From assembly GCF_015234215.1 (NCBI RefSeq), contig NZ_JADEKP010000011.1:1-64000 (forward strand): a stretch of DNA of 64,000 nucleotides, given 5' to 3'. The notes beneath the pieces are model-generated. The model saw only the letters and a list, made by a program, of their open reading frames with translations. It had not been told where the DNA came from and did no database searches. This document shows, piece by piece, positions 51,206 to 60,335 of the stretch. The stretch is from Clostridium chrysemydis (GTDB lineage Bacteria; Bacillota; Clostridia; Clostridiales; Clostridiaceae). The position numbers and the translations under genes were made by a program. Each line of letters begins with the position of its first letter. The stretch's first letter is position 1.

Positions 51206-53822
51206 CAAAAAAATATTTAAAGGAAGAAATATATATTCTCACAAAAAATGCATAAGAATTGATGTGGATTTAGAAGGGTATGCAGAAATTCCTAGTAAAG
51301 ATATTGAAAGCTTTAACGAAAAATTATTAAAATATGTGCCTGAACTTTATAGTCACAGATGTGGTATAGATGTAGAAGGTGGGTTTGTAATAAGGCTAAA
51401 AGAAGGAACTTACCTAACTCACATATGCGAACATACTATAATAGCATTACAAAATAAGCTAGGGATTGAGGTTTCTTACGGAAAAGCTAGAGAGGTAGAA
51501 GGAGAACATTATTATCTAGTATTTCAATACATCTACGAAAGAACAGCTTTAAAAATAGCTGAATTAAGTGTGAAATTAATAAATTCTCTTATAAGAAAAG
51601 AAGAGTTAGATTTTAATTATGAGATAGATTCTATAAAGAAAATACTAGATAAAGAAATTATAGGTCCTAGTACGAGCGCTATAAAAAAAGCTGCAGAAAG
51701 CTATGGGCTTCCTGTTTTTGAAATAGGTAACTCCGGTTATTATCAAATAGGCTATGGAAGACAAAAAAGGCTTATAGAAGCTACTATAAGTTCTAAAACT
51801 AGTTGTCTAAGTGCAGATATTGCCTGTGATAAAGCTCTAACAAAAACACTTCTTTTAAGTCAAAACATACCTGTTGCAAATGGTATAAAAGTATTTAATA
51901 AAGAAGAGTTACTAAAAGAAGCGGAATATATAGGTTATCCTTTAGTTTTAAAACCTCAATTTGGTAACCAAGGCAATGGGATAATCCTTAATATAAAAAA
52001 TAAAAGAGAATTACTTCAAAGTTACAACAGAATAAAAAAAGACTATAAAGATATAATTTTAGAAAGGTATCTTATAGGAAATGATTATAGGGTATGTGTA
52101 GTAAACGGAGAAGTCGTAGCTGCATCAAAGAGAATACCGCCTTATATAATAGGTAATGGAATAAGTTCTGTAAAAGAACTTATAGAAGAAGTAAACAAAG
52201 ATAAAAGGCGTGGTGAAGATCACGAAAAACCTTTAACCAAAATTAAAATAGATAAAGAATTATTAAAAGAGTTAAAGAATGTAGGACTTTCTTTAGAGAG
52301 CGTTATAAAAACAAGCGAGTCTGTAATTTTAAGAAGAAATGCTAATATCTCAACGGGGGGAGTTGCAGTTGATTGCACTGAAGAAATTTGTGATGAAAAT
52401 AAAGAGATTTGCAAAAGAGCAGCAAAAATTATAGGGCTTGATATTTGCGGTATAGATATAACAACTAAAGATATAAGTAAGCCGCTAGATAACGAAAGCG
52501 CAATAATAGAAGTTAATGCAGCACCTGGAATCAGAATGCACCACCACCCAAGTATCGGAGAAAGTAGAGACGTTGGTGATAGCATAATTAATTATCTATA
52601 TGACGGGGACCCTAAAAACATCCCTATTATTTCAGTTACTGGAACTAACGGAAAAACAACAACAACCAGACTTATAGCACATACCTACAAAATGATGGGA
52701 TTAAACGTTGGGATGACATCTACAGAGGGAATTTTTATAAATGATGAATGTATAGATGTAGGTGACGATACTGGTTTTGAAAGTGCAATGAGTATTCTTT
52801 TAAATGGAGAAGTTGATGTAGCTGTATTAGAAACAGCGAGAGGTGGGATACTTAAAAAGGGTTTAGCTTATGACATAGCAGATGTAGGAGTTTTAACAAA
52901 TATAACAGAAGATCATTTAGGAATTGGCGGGATTGATACTTTAGAGGAATTAAGTTTTGTAAAGTCACTTGTTTTAGAAGCTGTTAAAGAAGAGGGGTAC
53001 TCTGTGATTAATGCAGATGATTTATGGAGCACTAAAATAATAGATAGAATTAAAAGTAAAAAAATATACTTTTCAAAAGATAAAGATAATACTTTGATTA
53101 AAGAAAATATTTCAAAAGGTGAAATAGCAGTATCTATAGACGGTGATAGTATTTGTGTTTGGAACAACTTCAAAAAATATAAAGTTTTGAATATTAAAGA
53201 TATTCCTATAACGTTAGATGGAAAGTTATCTTTTAATATTGAGAATTCATTAGGAGCTTGTGCAGCTTTAGTTGGAATGGGTGTAGATTACTGTATGATA
53301 GCTAAAGGATTTCAAAGTTTCTACTTAGACTCTAAGCACAATAAAGGAAGATTTAATATATACGAAGTAAATGGAAGAAGCATAATTTTAGATTACGGAC
53401 ACAATATTGAAGGATACAGAGCTATCTTCGATTCTTTAAAAAACACTAAATACAAAAAAATAATAGGTGTAGTTGGTGTTCCTGGAGATAGAAGTGATGA
53501 GAGTTTAATTAGAGTAGCTAACCTTTGCAGTGAATTTTTAGATAATATAATAATAAAAGAAGATTTAGATAGAAGAGGAAGAGAAAAGGGCGAAGTTGCA
53601 AAGATAATAAAATCAGGAATAGCTTTAGATAAATTAAATAAAACTAAAATAATATTAGATGAATTAGAAGCTATGGAATATGCTTATGGTATAAGCGAAG
53701 AAGGTGATACTATTATTTGCTTCTTTGAAGAGTTTGAAAGGTTAGAAGCTTTAATTAAAAAAATTAAAGTAGAGTCTTTAAATACTTTAAATAAAAACAA
53801 TATAGAAAAGTGGAACGAATAA
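51192..53822 (+). CDS. cphA: Cyanophycin synthetase
   Basis: Makes the Asp-Arg polymer cyanophycin, a nitrogen store. An N-terminal domain (1-160) is followed by an ATP-grasp domain with IGYPLVLKPQFGNQGNGI (about 251-268) and a Mur-ligase-like domain with P-loop VTGTNGKTTTTRL (about 480-492) and DYGHNIEGY. Length is 876 aa, normal. TTTTGAGGAGG inside cphB provides the ribosome site. Cyanophycin has been reported in clostridial spores, which fits the location next to sipL. Confidence 0.95.
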   Translation: MKITSKKIFKGRNIYSHKKCIRIDVDLEGYAEIPSKDIESFNEKLLKYVPELYSHRCGIDVEGGFVIRLKEGTYLTHICEHTIIALQNKLGIEVSYGKAREVEGEHYYLVFQYIYERTALKIAELSVKLINSLIRKEELDFNYEIDSIKKILDKEIIGPSTSAIKKAAESYGLPVFEIGNSGYYQIGYGRQKRLIEATISSKTSCLSADIACDKALTKTLLLSQNIPVANGIKVFNKEELLKEAEYIGYPLVLKPQFGNQGNGIILNIKNKRELLQSYNRIKKDYKDIILERYLIGNDYRVCVVNGEVVAASKRIPPYIIGNGISSVKELIEEVNKDKRRGEDHEKPLTKIKIDKELLKELKNVGLSLESVIKTSESVILRRNANISTGGVAVDCTEEICDENKEICKRAAKIIGLDICGIDITTKDISKPLDNESAIIEVNAAPGIRMHHHPSIGESRDVGDSIINYLYDGDPKNIPIISVTGTNGKTTTTRLIAHTYKMMGLNVGMTSTEGIFINDECIDVGDDTGFESAMSILLNGEVDVAVLETARGGILKKGLAYDIADVGVLTNITEDHLGIGGIDTLEELSFVKSLVLEAVKEEGYSVINADDLWSTKIIDRIKSKKIYFSKDKDNTLIKENISKGEIAVSIDGDSICVWNNFKKYKVLNIKDIPITLDGKLSFNIENSLGACAALVGMGVDYCMIAKGFQSFYLDSKHNKGRFNIYEVNGRSIILDYGHNIEGYRAIFDSLKNTKYKKIIGVVGVPGDRSDESLIRVANLCSEFLDNIIIKEDLDRRGREKGEVAKIIKSGIALDKLNKTKIILDELEAMEYAYGISEEGDTIICFFEEFERLEALIKKIKVESLNTLNKNNIEKWNE

Positions 53823-53847
53823 AAGGGTTGCTAAAGCAGCCCTTTTA
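53821..53847 (+). terminator. Intrinsic terminator of cphBA
   Basis: AAAAGGGTTGCT pairs with AGCAGCCCTTTT (one mismatch) with a short T tract, TTTTAAATTTT. Confidence 0.65.
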
Positions 53848-53934
53848 AATTTTAATAAATAATAGTGAAAAAATAAATTAATAGGTTATAATATATATAA
53901 AACAAAGAAAGAATGAATTCGGGAAGGGGTAGCT

Positions 53935-54777
53935 ATGAAGATTAAAGCTTATGCTAAAGTTAATATAGCTCTAGATGTAGTAGGAAAAAGAGAAGATGGA
54001 TATCATCTGTTAAGGATGATTATGCAAGGTATAGATTTATATGATGAAATACATGTTGAAAAGATAGATAAAGGAATAGAACTAAGTTGTAATAAACATT
54101 ACGTTCCAACTGATGAAAGAAACTTAGCTTATAAAGCTGCAAAATTATTTATGGATACTTACAACATAAAGTCAGGAGTTTCTATAGATATAAAGAAAAA
54201 TATACCTGTATCAGCAGGACTTGCTGGAGGTAGTACAGATGGTGCTGCAGTTTTAAAACTTATGAATAGGCTATTTAAAGTTAATGCAAGTGATGATGAA
54301 TTAAGAAGAATCGGGGTTAGGCTTGGTGCAGATGTACCTTATTGCATAAATAGTGGGACTGCTCTTTGCGAGGGTATAGGAGAAGAAATTACAAAGCTAA
54401 AGCCTTTTAAAGATAAAATATTAGTTTTAGTAAAACCTCCATTTGGTGTTTCAACTAAAGGTGTTTATGGTGCTTTTGATTTATCTAAAGTAGTATTCCA
54501 TCCAGACGTGGATGCTTTAATTAAAGGTATGGAAAGAAATGATTTAAGATTTGTAGCTAAAAATATGAAAAACCTACTTGAAAATGTAACTTTAAACAAG
54601 CATAAAGAGATAATATCTATAAAACAAAAAATGCTTGATCTAGGTTCAATAGGTTCAATGATGAGCGGTAGCGGACCTACTGTATTTGCTTTTTTTGATG
54701 ATATGCTTAAAGCAAAAGAATGCTATGATTATATGAAGCAAAGATATAAAGATACATATATAACTAGAACTATTTAA
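53935..54777 (+). CDS. ispE: 4-diphosphocytidyl-2-C-methyl-D-erythritol kinase
   Basis: GHMP kinase of the non-mevalonate isoprenoid pathway. The start KAYAKVNIALDVVGKREDGYHLL, the ATP loop PVSAGLAGGSTDGAA (about 90-104) and the C-terminal MSGSGPTVFAFF are diagnostic. Length is 280 aa. GGGAAGGGG precedes the ATG. It is 70 bp upstream of spoIIR, and no clear terminator separates them. Confidence 0.96.
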   Translation: MKIKAYAKVNIALDVVGKREDGYHLLRMIMQGIDLYDEIHVEKIDKGIELSCNKHYVPTDERNLAYKAAKLFMDTYNIKSGVSIDIKKNIPVSAGLAGGSTDGAAVLKLMNRLFKVNASDDELRRIGVRLGADVPYCINSGTALCEGIGEEITKLKPFKDKILVLVKPPFGVSTKGVYGAFDLSKVVFHPDVDALIKGMERNDLRFVAKNMKNLLENVTLNKHKEIISIKQKMLDLGSIGSMMSGSGPTVFAFFDDMLKAKECYDYMKQRYKDTYITRTI

Positions 54778-54796
54778 AAAAATATTTATTTTAGAT

Positions 54797-54825
54797 GTAT
54801 AACCCCCGGATATTTGGTAACAATT
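54797..54825 (+). promoter_or_regulatory. Candidate forespore (sigma-F type) promoter of spoIIR
   Basis: GTATA (54797-54801) fits the -35 GYWTA and GGTAACAATT (54816-54825) fits the -10 GGnrAnAnTW in every specified position. The 14-base spacing is a little short. Transcription would begin near 54832, just before the ribosome site. spoIIR is a known sigma-F gene in Bacillus. Confidence 0.6.
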
Positions 54826-54840
54826 AAAATATCAGGGGGT
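54802..54840 (+). promoter_or_regulatory. Hairpin that would hide the spoIIR ribosome site
   Basis: ACCCCCGGATATTT (54802-54815) pairs with 54827-54840 over 14 bases with one mismatch. The right arm contains AGGGGGT, the ribosome site of spoIIR. Only transcripts coming from upstream (ispE) would carry both arms; those from the candidate promoter lose the left arm. No T run follows, so it is not a classical terminator. Confidence 0.65.
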
Positions 54841-54847
54841 ATTTATT

Positions 54848-55498
54848 ATGAAGATTAAAAAAAGTTTATTTATAATTTTAAGTTTATTATTAGGAAGTTT
54901 ATTAATAAGTTGTACAAGCACTGAGGTTAAAGCGGATAACTACATTGAATACGATTATAACAATGTTAAAGATGAAATAATAAGATTTCACGTTTTAGCA
55001 AATAGTGATAGTAAAGAAGATCAAGAATTAAAATTAAAGGTGAGAGATGAAGTTATAAAATATTTAGAACCACTTTTAAAAAATTCTAAAAGTATAGATG
55101 AGTCTAGAGAAATTTTAAATAAAAATAATTCTAAAGTTATTAATATTGCAAATAAAGTAATTAAAGATAACGGTTATAGTTATACAGTAAAAACTGAACT
55201 AAAAAAAGAAAACTTTCCGGAGAAAGTTTATGGAAATATTATCTTGCCTCAAGGAGAGTATGAAGCATATAGAATATTAATTGAAAAAGCAAAAGGACAA
55301 AATTGGTGGTGTGTTATGTTCCCTCCACTTTGCTTTGTAGACGTGACTAAAGGTGAAGTTGCATACGAAGAAACAGAAAAAAGAATGGAAGAAGCATTAA
55401 AAAATGATGGTAAAAAAGTTGTTTTAGAAGAAGGGAAAGAAGATATTAAAATGAAATTTAAAGTAGTGGAAATTTTTGAAAATATTTTTTCGAAATAA
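54848..55498 (+). CDS. spoIIR: Stage II sporulation protein R
   Basis: Forespore-secreted signal that activates processing of pro-sigma-E by SpoIIGA. The N-terminal hydrophobic signal (about 5-22) ends in LLISCTS, which may be a lipobox. The body VKDEIIRFHVLANSDSKEDQELKLKVRDEVIKYLEPLL is the family core, and GQNWWCVMFPPLCFVD the conserved end. Length is 216 aa. AGGGGGT is eight bases before the ATG. Confidence 0.95.
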   Translation: MKIKKSLFIILSLLLGSLLISCTSTEVKADNYIEYDYNNVKDEIIRFHVLANSDSKEDQELKLKVRDEVIKYLEPLLKNSKSIDESREILNKNNSKVINIANKVIKDNGYSYTVKTELKKENFPEKVYGNIILPQGEYEAYRILIEKAKGQNWWCVMFPPLCFVDVTKGEVAYEETEKRMEEALKNDGKKVVLEEGKEDIKMKFKVVEIFENIFSK

Positions 55499-55574
55499 AA
55501 AATACTTGATAAATGCTTTGAAGAATCATAAACTATACCTTGTACACTAAATTAACATATGGGGGTGTTGTCTA

Positions 55575-56564
55575 ATGACTAGAGCATTAGCAATGGTATC
55601 AGGAGGTCTAGATAGCATACTAGCAGCTAAATTAATAAAAGATCAAGGAATAGAAGTAATAGGAATATGCTTCAGATCTTATTTTTTCAATGAAGAAAAT
55701 GCAAAGAGAATGACAAAGCAGATAGATATACCTTTAGAGGTTGTAGATTTTTCAAAAGAACATTTTGAAATGGTTAAAAGCCCTAAACACGGATGGGGGA
55801 AAAACATGAACCCTTGTATAGACTGTCACGCTATGATGATGAGATATTCAGGAGAGTTATTAAAAAGATTTGATGCAGATTTTATAATAACAGGTGAGGT
55901 TTTAAACCAAAGACCTATGTCTCAAAACAAGCAAGCTCTTAATAAAGTAAAAAGTGAATCTGGATTTTCAGATATAATATTAAGACCTTTATGTGCTAAG
56001 AATCTTGAAGAAACTCAAATGGAGAAAGATGGATTAGTAGATAGAGAAAAGTTATTAAATATTTCAGGAAGAAGCAGAAAACCACAAATTGAACTTGCTG
56101 AAAAATGGAATATAGTAGATTACCCTTCACCAGCTGGTGGTTGTAGGTTAACAGAGCCAAACTTTGCACATAGACTTAGAGAAGTCGTAGATAGACAAGG
56201 TGATGCTACACCAAAAGAGATAGAGCTTTTAAGATATGGAAGACATTTTATAACTCCAAATGGTTCTAAGATTATAGTATCTAGAACTAAAGATGAAGGA
56301 GATATTATAAAAACTCTTTTAGATGAAAATGATACAGTATTTTATCCAGTAAGTCATAATGGAGCTATGGCTATTGCAACTGGTGAGTTAAACGAAGACG
56401 ATATAAAATTAGCTTTAAAAATCGTAGGAAGATACAGTAAAGGAAAAGACTTAGATGAAGTAGAAATATCTTATGGTAAATTCGGAAAAGTTTTTGACGG
56501 AACTGCTAAAGAAAAACCAGCATCTGAAGAGGAAATAAATAAATATTTAATTCAATCTAAGTAA
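55575..56564 (+). CDS. PP-loop ATPase, MnmA/ThiI-like tRNA-modification enzyme
   Basis: The ATP-pyrophosphatase loop MVSGGLDSILAAKL (8-21) and the paired Cys segments NPCIDCHAMM (about 78-87) and PAGGCRLTEPNFAHRL (about 193-208) suggest a thiolation enzyme related to MnmA or ThiI. A DUF814-like C-terminal region (220-329) follows. Length is 329 aa. A GGGGGTG site precedes the ATG. The exact tRNA target cannot be assigned. It is 14 bp upstream of a DUF1934 gene. Confidence 0.8.
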   Translation: MTRALAMVSGGLDSILAAKLIKDQGIEVIGICFRSYFFNEENAKRMTKQIDIPLEVVDFSKEHFEMVKSPKHGWGKNMNPCIDCHAMMMRYSGELLKRFDADFIITGEVLNQRPMSQNKQALNKVKSESGFSDIILRPLCAKNLEETQMEKDGLVDREKLLNISGRSRKPQIELAEKWNIVDYPSPAGGCRLTEPNFAHRLREVVDRQGDATPKEIELLRYGRHFITPNGSKIIVSRTKDEGDIIKTLLDENDTVFYPVSHNGAMAIATGELNEDDIKLALKIVGRYSKGKDLDEVEISYGKFGKVFDGTAKEKPASEEEINKYLIQSK

Positions 56565-56578
56565 GGTGGAAAAAAGGT

Positions 56579-56998
56579 ATGGAAAACAAAGCAATAATTA
56601 ACGTAACAAGCAATGCAACTATGGAAGGTGACGAACTTATAGAAGTTATAAGTCCTGGAACTTTTGAGAAGATAGAAGAAGAATTTGTTGCAAAATACAA
56701 AGAAACAGAAATTTCAGGTATGGATGGAACTGACACTACTATAAAAATCGGAAAAGATTATGTGATTTTAGAAAGAGAAGGGTCAACTACTACAAACATG
56801 AGATTTCAAAAAGAAAAGCCAGAGGTATCTTTATATAGTACTCCATATGGAATGCTTGAGATATCACTAGAGACTAGAAAACTTGAAATTGATTTAAATG
56901 AAGAAGGCGGATTAGTTAAAATCAATTATGATATGATAGTTCAAGGGCAAGCGCCTTTAAATACAGAATTAATTATGCAGATTAAAAGAGCTGTATAA
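56579..56998 (+). CDS. DUF1934 (YwiB-like) beta-barrel protein
   Basis: A 139-aa soluble protein of the DUF1934 family, a calycin-like fold of unknown role. GTFEKIEEEFVAKYKETEISGMDGTDTTIKI and YSTPYGMLEISLETRKLEIDLNEEGGLVKINYDM are the conserved strands. AAGGTGGAAAAAAGG precedes the ATG. Probably in an operon with the PP-loop gene. Confidence 0.85.
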   Translation: MENKAIINVTSNATMEGDELIEVISPGTFEKIEEEFVAKYKETEISGMDGTDTTIKIGKDYVILEREGSTTTNMRFQKEKPEVSLYSTPYGMLEISLETRKLEIDLNEEGGLVKINYDMIVQGQAPLNTELIMQIKRAV

Positions 56999-57004
56999 GG
57001 ATAT

Positions 57005-57050
57005 AAATTAAGGTTGTTTTATTTTTATAAAGCAATCTTAATTTTTTTTT
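57005..57050 (+). terminator. Intrinsic terminator
   Basis: AATTAAGGTTG pairs with CAATCTTAATT, extended by TTT/AAA inward, and followed by nine T. Confidence 0.85.
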
Positions 57051-57109
57051 GCTTTAAGTGAGTAAAAAATGAAAATTAAGGCAAAATTATAATTAGGAGG
57101 TGGTATATT

Positions 57110-57409
57110 ATGGGGAATCACGAAAAGTATTTAACTATAATTAAAACTATTTGTGAGAAAAATAATATATCTAATGATGAACTTGAAGATATTTTAAAAG
57201 AAAAAGAATTTAAATACTTAGTTATACTTTGCCTTAAAAAATATGATTGTGTAGACGAAGAGGGGTTAAAAAGAATTCTACGTGTAAAGACTAGAAGGAG
57301 TTTATATAATAACATTAGAAAAGCAGAAGAAAAATTGCTTATAAATAGAAACTTTAGAAAAAGATATTATGATCTAGAAAAAGACATAAAAAATATCATA
57401 GATATATGA
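57110..57409 (+). CDS. Small hypothetical protein, possibly DNA-binding
   Basis: A 99-aa, highly charged, helical protein that I cannot place. LVILCLKKYDCVDEEGLKRILRVKTRRSLYNNIRKAEEKLL (about 43-83) could form a helix-turn-helix, with the basic TRRSLYNNIRKAEEK as recognition helix. TTAGGAGGTGG precedes the ATG, a strong site, so it is very probably a real gene. It lies alone between two intergenic regions, upstream of rho. Confidence 0.75.
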   Translation: MGNHEKYLTIIKTICEKNNISNDELEDILKEKEFKYLVILCLKKYDCVDEEGLKRILRVKTRRSLYNNIRKAEEKLLINRNFRKRYYDLEKDIKNIIDI

Positions 57410-57757
57410 TATATAATACTAGTAATTAACAGTATTTTATGATAGCATATAATCTATGATATTATTCATACAAAAAAACACAACACAATACAATACCCCG
57501 CAAGCTCATTTGTGGGGTAATATTTATTATACTTAAAAAGTATTCTAGTGTCAATCTAATATTTTTATCTCAAATATATTCCTAAATGTACATTAATTGT
57601 TAATCATTTCATATTAACAAATTTACAAATAACTACTTGAAAAGGTTTCTTCCTTAGAGGATAATAAAAGAAAGTTTAGTAATCTATTAACGCGTCTTAT
57701 AATAAATCCCAAAAAATTAAAGGTATAATTTAATAAAAGATTTTTGGAGGTGTCATT
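57410..57757. other. Intergenic region before rho
   Basis: This 348-bp region holds no gene. TACCCCGCA (57494-57502) pairs with TGTGGGGTA (57511-57519), a 9-bp stem followed by a T/A-rich tract rather than a clean T run; it may end the upstream small gene. The rho promoter is at 57637-57665. The mRNA leader of rho is about 85 bases and I see no known riboswitch in it. Confidence 0.6.
57637..57665 (+). promoter_or_regulatory. Sigma-A promoter of rho
   Basis: TTGAAA (57637-57642), 17 bases, GATAAT (57660-57665). Start near 57672, about 86 bases before the rho start codon. Confidence 0.75.
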
Positions 57758-59179
57758 TTGACAAAAGATATATATGAAAAAATGACCTTAGCAAAATTAA
57801 AAGAAGAAGCTAAGGGATTAGAAATAAAGAATATTTCTAAATATAAAAAGAATGAACTAATTGAAGTTATAATAGAAAAATTAAAAGAAAATGAAGATAA
57901 AACTGCAAATACAATTAAAAAAGATGGCGTTGTTCTTACGGAAAAAATTTCACCGAAAGTTCATAGTAGAGAAACTAATAATAGAGAGACTAATAATAGG
58001 GATAATAACAAGGGAGAAAATAACATAGATAGAAACAATAATGGTGCTCAAAGAGATGATAATACTTTTACAGTTTCAGGAATTTTAGATATTCAAGAAA
58101 ACAATAACTTTGGATTTTTAAGAGGTAAAAACTGTTTAAGTAGTAGTGATGATATCTACGTATCACCATCACAAATTAGAAGATTTAATTTAAGAACTGG
58201 TGATAAAGTAAAAGGAAAAGTTAGAGATGCTAAAGAGACAGAAAAATTTAGAGCTTTAATTTTCGTAGAGTCAGTAAATGATGAGCATCCTGAAAAAGCT
58301 GTTAGAAGAGGAAGATTTGAAAAACTTACTCCAATCTATCCAACTGAAAGAATAAGATTAGAAGATAAGGGCGAAGATGATTTATCTACTAGACTTATGG
58401 ATTTAGTTTGTCCTATAGGTAAAGGGCAAAGAGGAATGATAGTTGCACCTCCAAAGGCTGGTAAAACTACATTACTTAAAAAGATAGCTCAAAATATTTC
58501 AAAAAATCATCCAGAGATGAAAGTAATAGTTTTACTTATAGATGAAAGACCAGAAGAAGTTACAGATATGACTAGATCTATAAAAGGAGAAGTTATTTAT
58601 TCAACATTTGATGAAGAACCTCAAAATCACTCAAAGGTATCTCAAATGGTACTTGAGAGAGGTAAAAGAATGGTAGAGCAAGGTCAAGATGTTGTAATTC
58701 TTTTAGATAGTTTAACTAGACTTTCAAGAGCGTATAACTTAACAATAAATCCAACTGGTAGAACTCTTTCAGGGGGATTAGATCCAGGGGCTTTAATTAT
58801 GCCAAAAAAATTCTTTGGAGCTGCTAGAAATATTGAAGAGGGTGGAAGTTTAACAATCCTTGCAACAGCTTTAATAGAAACAGGTTCAAGAATGGATGAT
58901 ATGATATTTGAAGAATTTAAAGGGACTGGTAATATGGAAGTTCATTTAGATAGAAAACTTCAAGAAAGAAGAATTTTCCCAGCTATAGATATCTATAAAT
59001 CAGGAACTAGAAAAGAAGATTTATTATTAAATAAAGAAGAAAAAGAAGTAGCATTTAAAATGAGAAGGTTAATGTATTCTGAAGGAAATTCAGACAATGT
59101 AACTGAAAATGTTATAAAGCTTCTAGGTAACACTAAAAGCAATGATGAGTTTATAAAGTTCTTTGATAAAACTTTATAA
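57758..59179 (+). CDS. rho: Transcription termination factor Rho with Asn-rich insert
   Basis: Hexameric RNA-dependent ATPase. Rho_N domain (1-45), an Asn-rich insert (71-102: ten or more Asn with Arg, Glu, Asp), an RNA-binding cold-shock domain (about 103-180) and the ATPase with Walker A APPKAGKTTL (about 229-238) and Walker B VVILLDSLTRLSRAYN. The start is TTG after TTTGGAGGTG. Length is 473 aa against about 420 in E. coli; the extra is the insert. A similar insert makes C. botulinum Rho prion-forming. Confidence 0.95.
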   Translation: MTKDIYEKMTLAKLKEEAKGLEIKNISKYKKNELIEVIIEKLKENEDKTANTIKKDGVVLTEKISPKVHSRETNNRETNNRDNNKGENNIDRNNNGAQRDDNTFTVSGILDIQENNNFGFLRGKNCLSSSDDIYVSPSQIRRFNLRTGDKVKGKVRDAKETEKFRALIFVESVNDEHPEKAVRRGRFEKLTPIYPTERIRLEDKGEDDLSTRLMDLVCPIGKGQRGMIVAPPKAGKTTLLKKIAQNISKNHPEMKVIVLLIDERPEEVTDMTRSIKGEVIYSTFDEEPQNHSKVSQMVLERGKRMVEQGQDVVILLDSLTRLSRAYNLTINPTGRTLSGGLDPGALIMPKKFFGAARNIEEGGSLTILATALIETGSRMDDMIFEEFKGTGNMEVHLDRKLQERRIFPAIDIYKSGTRKEDLLLNKEEKEVAFKMRRLMYSEGNSDNVTENVIKLLGNTKSNDEFIKFFDKTL

Positions 59180-59180
59180 G

Positions 59181-59217
59181 AAAAAGGTTGTATTAATATT
59201 AATACAACCTTTTTTTA
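59181..59217. terminator. Bidirectional intrinsic terminator
   Basis: A perfect palindromic stem, AGGTTGTATTAAT and ATTAATACAACCT, is flanked by A and T runs. It serves rho (+) and the convergent glycosyltransferase (-). Confidence 0.9.
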
Positions 59218-59222
59218 TATAA

Positions 59223-60335
59223 TTATTTATTTTCATATTCTTTAATTAACTTATTTGAAAGTTCTATAATTTTATCTCCAGAATAAGTGTTAGCTAAAGA
59301 AGCTAATCTGTCTCTCATACCATTTAGTTTATCTTCATTTTCTATAAGGTCATTTACTATAGGATTTATACTTTTTATACTATTTGCTTTTATAGCATAT
59401 CCATTTTCACATAAAAACTTAGTGTTTTCTGTTTCTTGTCCATATATGGCAAATGGAATAATTAAAGGTAAGTTTTTAGCTATAGCTTCTGTAACTGTAA
59501 GTCCTCCAGGTTTTGATATTAAAACATCAGAGTATTCCATAAATGTTGCAATATCTGTAGAGAATCCAACTATATGAAGTTTTTTATTTTTATAAGAATT
59601 AATAGAAAGCTCATCTAAACTTTCTTTTAATGATTTGTTATTACCACAAACTACAGTAATTCTTAATTTATTTTCGTTGTAAAGCAATTCTTGAAGCACA
59701 TATGAAATATTTTTAAGGCCCATGCTTCCACTCATAAGAAGTATATTAAAGTAGCTATCTCTTTTTAAAATATCTATATTTTTATCCTTTAAAAAGAAGC
59801 AAGAGTTTATAGGAATTCCAAGAGGGTAAACCCTTGATTTTTCTACTCCCTTTTTAACTAGCCAGTCTTTTGTATATTCGCTACCTGTAATGTAGGCATC
59901 TAGTCTTTTACTTATGTAAGTATAATGAGGCTTAAAGTCTGTAACTACAGAAATTATTGGGATATTTAAGCCGTGTTTTTTTAAGTTATCTAATATACTA
60001 ACACTTATAGGGTGAGTAGTAATTATAAGGTTTGGTTTCTCTTTATCTATAATAGCCTCTATTCTCTTTATAACAAAGTGAAAAGGTATTGTAGAGATAG
60101 GGTTTATAAACTTATTGTTAGTAAGAACGTATGATAAACCATAAATATGAGAAAATTTCGTCGCCGATAACTCATAGCCTCCTATGATGGCATTAGTTAA
60201 TAATTTACTGCTACCTTCAAGGAAGTCGTGTTTTGCATATTCAAAGCCATTTTTTTTAAGTAACTCGCAAAGGGCGTTTGCCGCATGATTATGTCCTTGC
60301 CCTGTTGAGGTAGTTAGTATTAAAACCTTTTTCAT
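59223..60335 (-). CDS. UgtP/MGDG-synthase-like diacylglycerol glycosyltransferase
   Basis: GT28-type enzyme that adds sugar to diacylglycerol, forming glycolipids and lipoteichoic acid anchors. The N-terminal VLILTTSTGQGHNHAANAL is the MGDG-synthase nucleotide/lipid loop; SKPGGLTVTEAIAKNLPLI is the UDP-sugar motif. Length is 370 aa. The ATG at 60335 follows GAGTGA; an in-frame upstream ATG (60353) lacks a ribosome site. It could supply the anchor for the LtaS product. Confidence 0.87.
   Translation of the reverse strand: MKKVLILTTSTGQGHNHAANALCELLKKNGFEYAKHDFLEGSSKLLTNAIIGGYELSATKFSHIYGLSYVLTNNKFINPISTIPFHFVIKRIEAIIDKEKPNLIITTHPISVSILDNLKKHGLNIPIISVVTDFKPHYTYISKRLDAYITGSEYTKDWLVKKGVEKSRVYPLGIPINSCFFLKDKNIDILKRDSYFNILLMSGSMGLKNISYVLQELLYNENKLRITVVCGNNKSLKESLDELSINSYKNKKLHIVGFSTDIATFMEYSDVLISKPGGLTVTEAIAKNLPLIIPFAIYGQETENTKFLCENGYAIKANSIKSINPIVNDLIENEDKLNGMRDRLASLANTYSGDKIIELSNKLIKEYENK

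Noticed and set aside
59287-59577. 96-codon plus-strand frame opposite the UgtP-like gene
   Set aside because: Antisense shadow without ribosome site or recognisable protein features.
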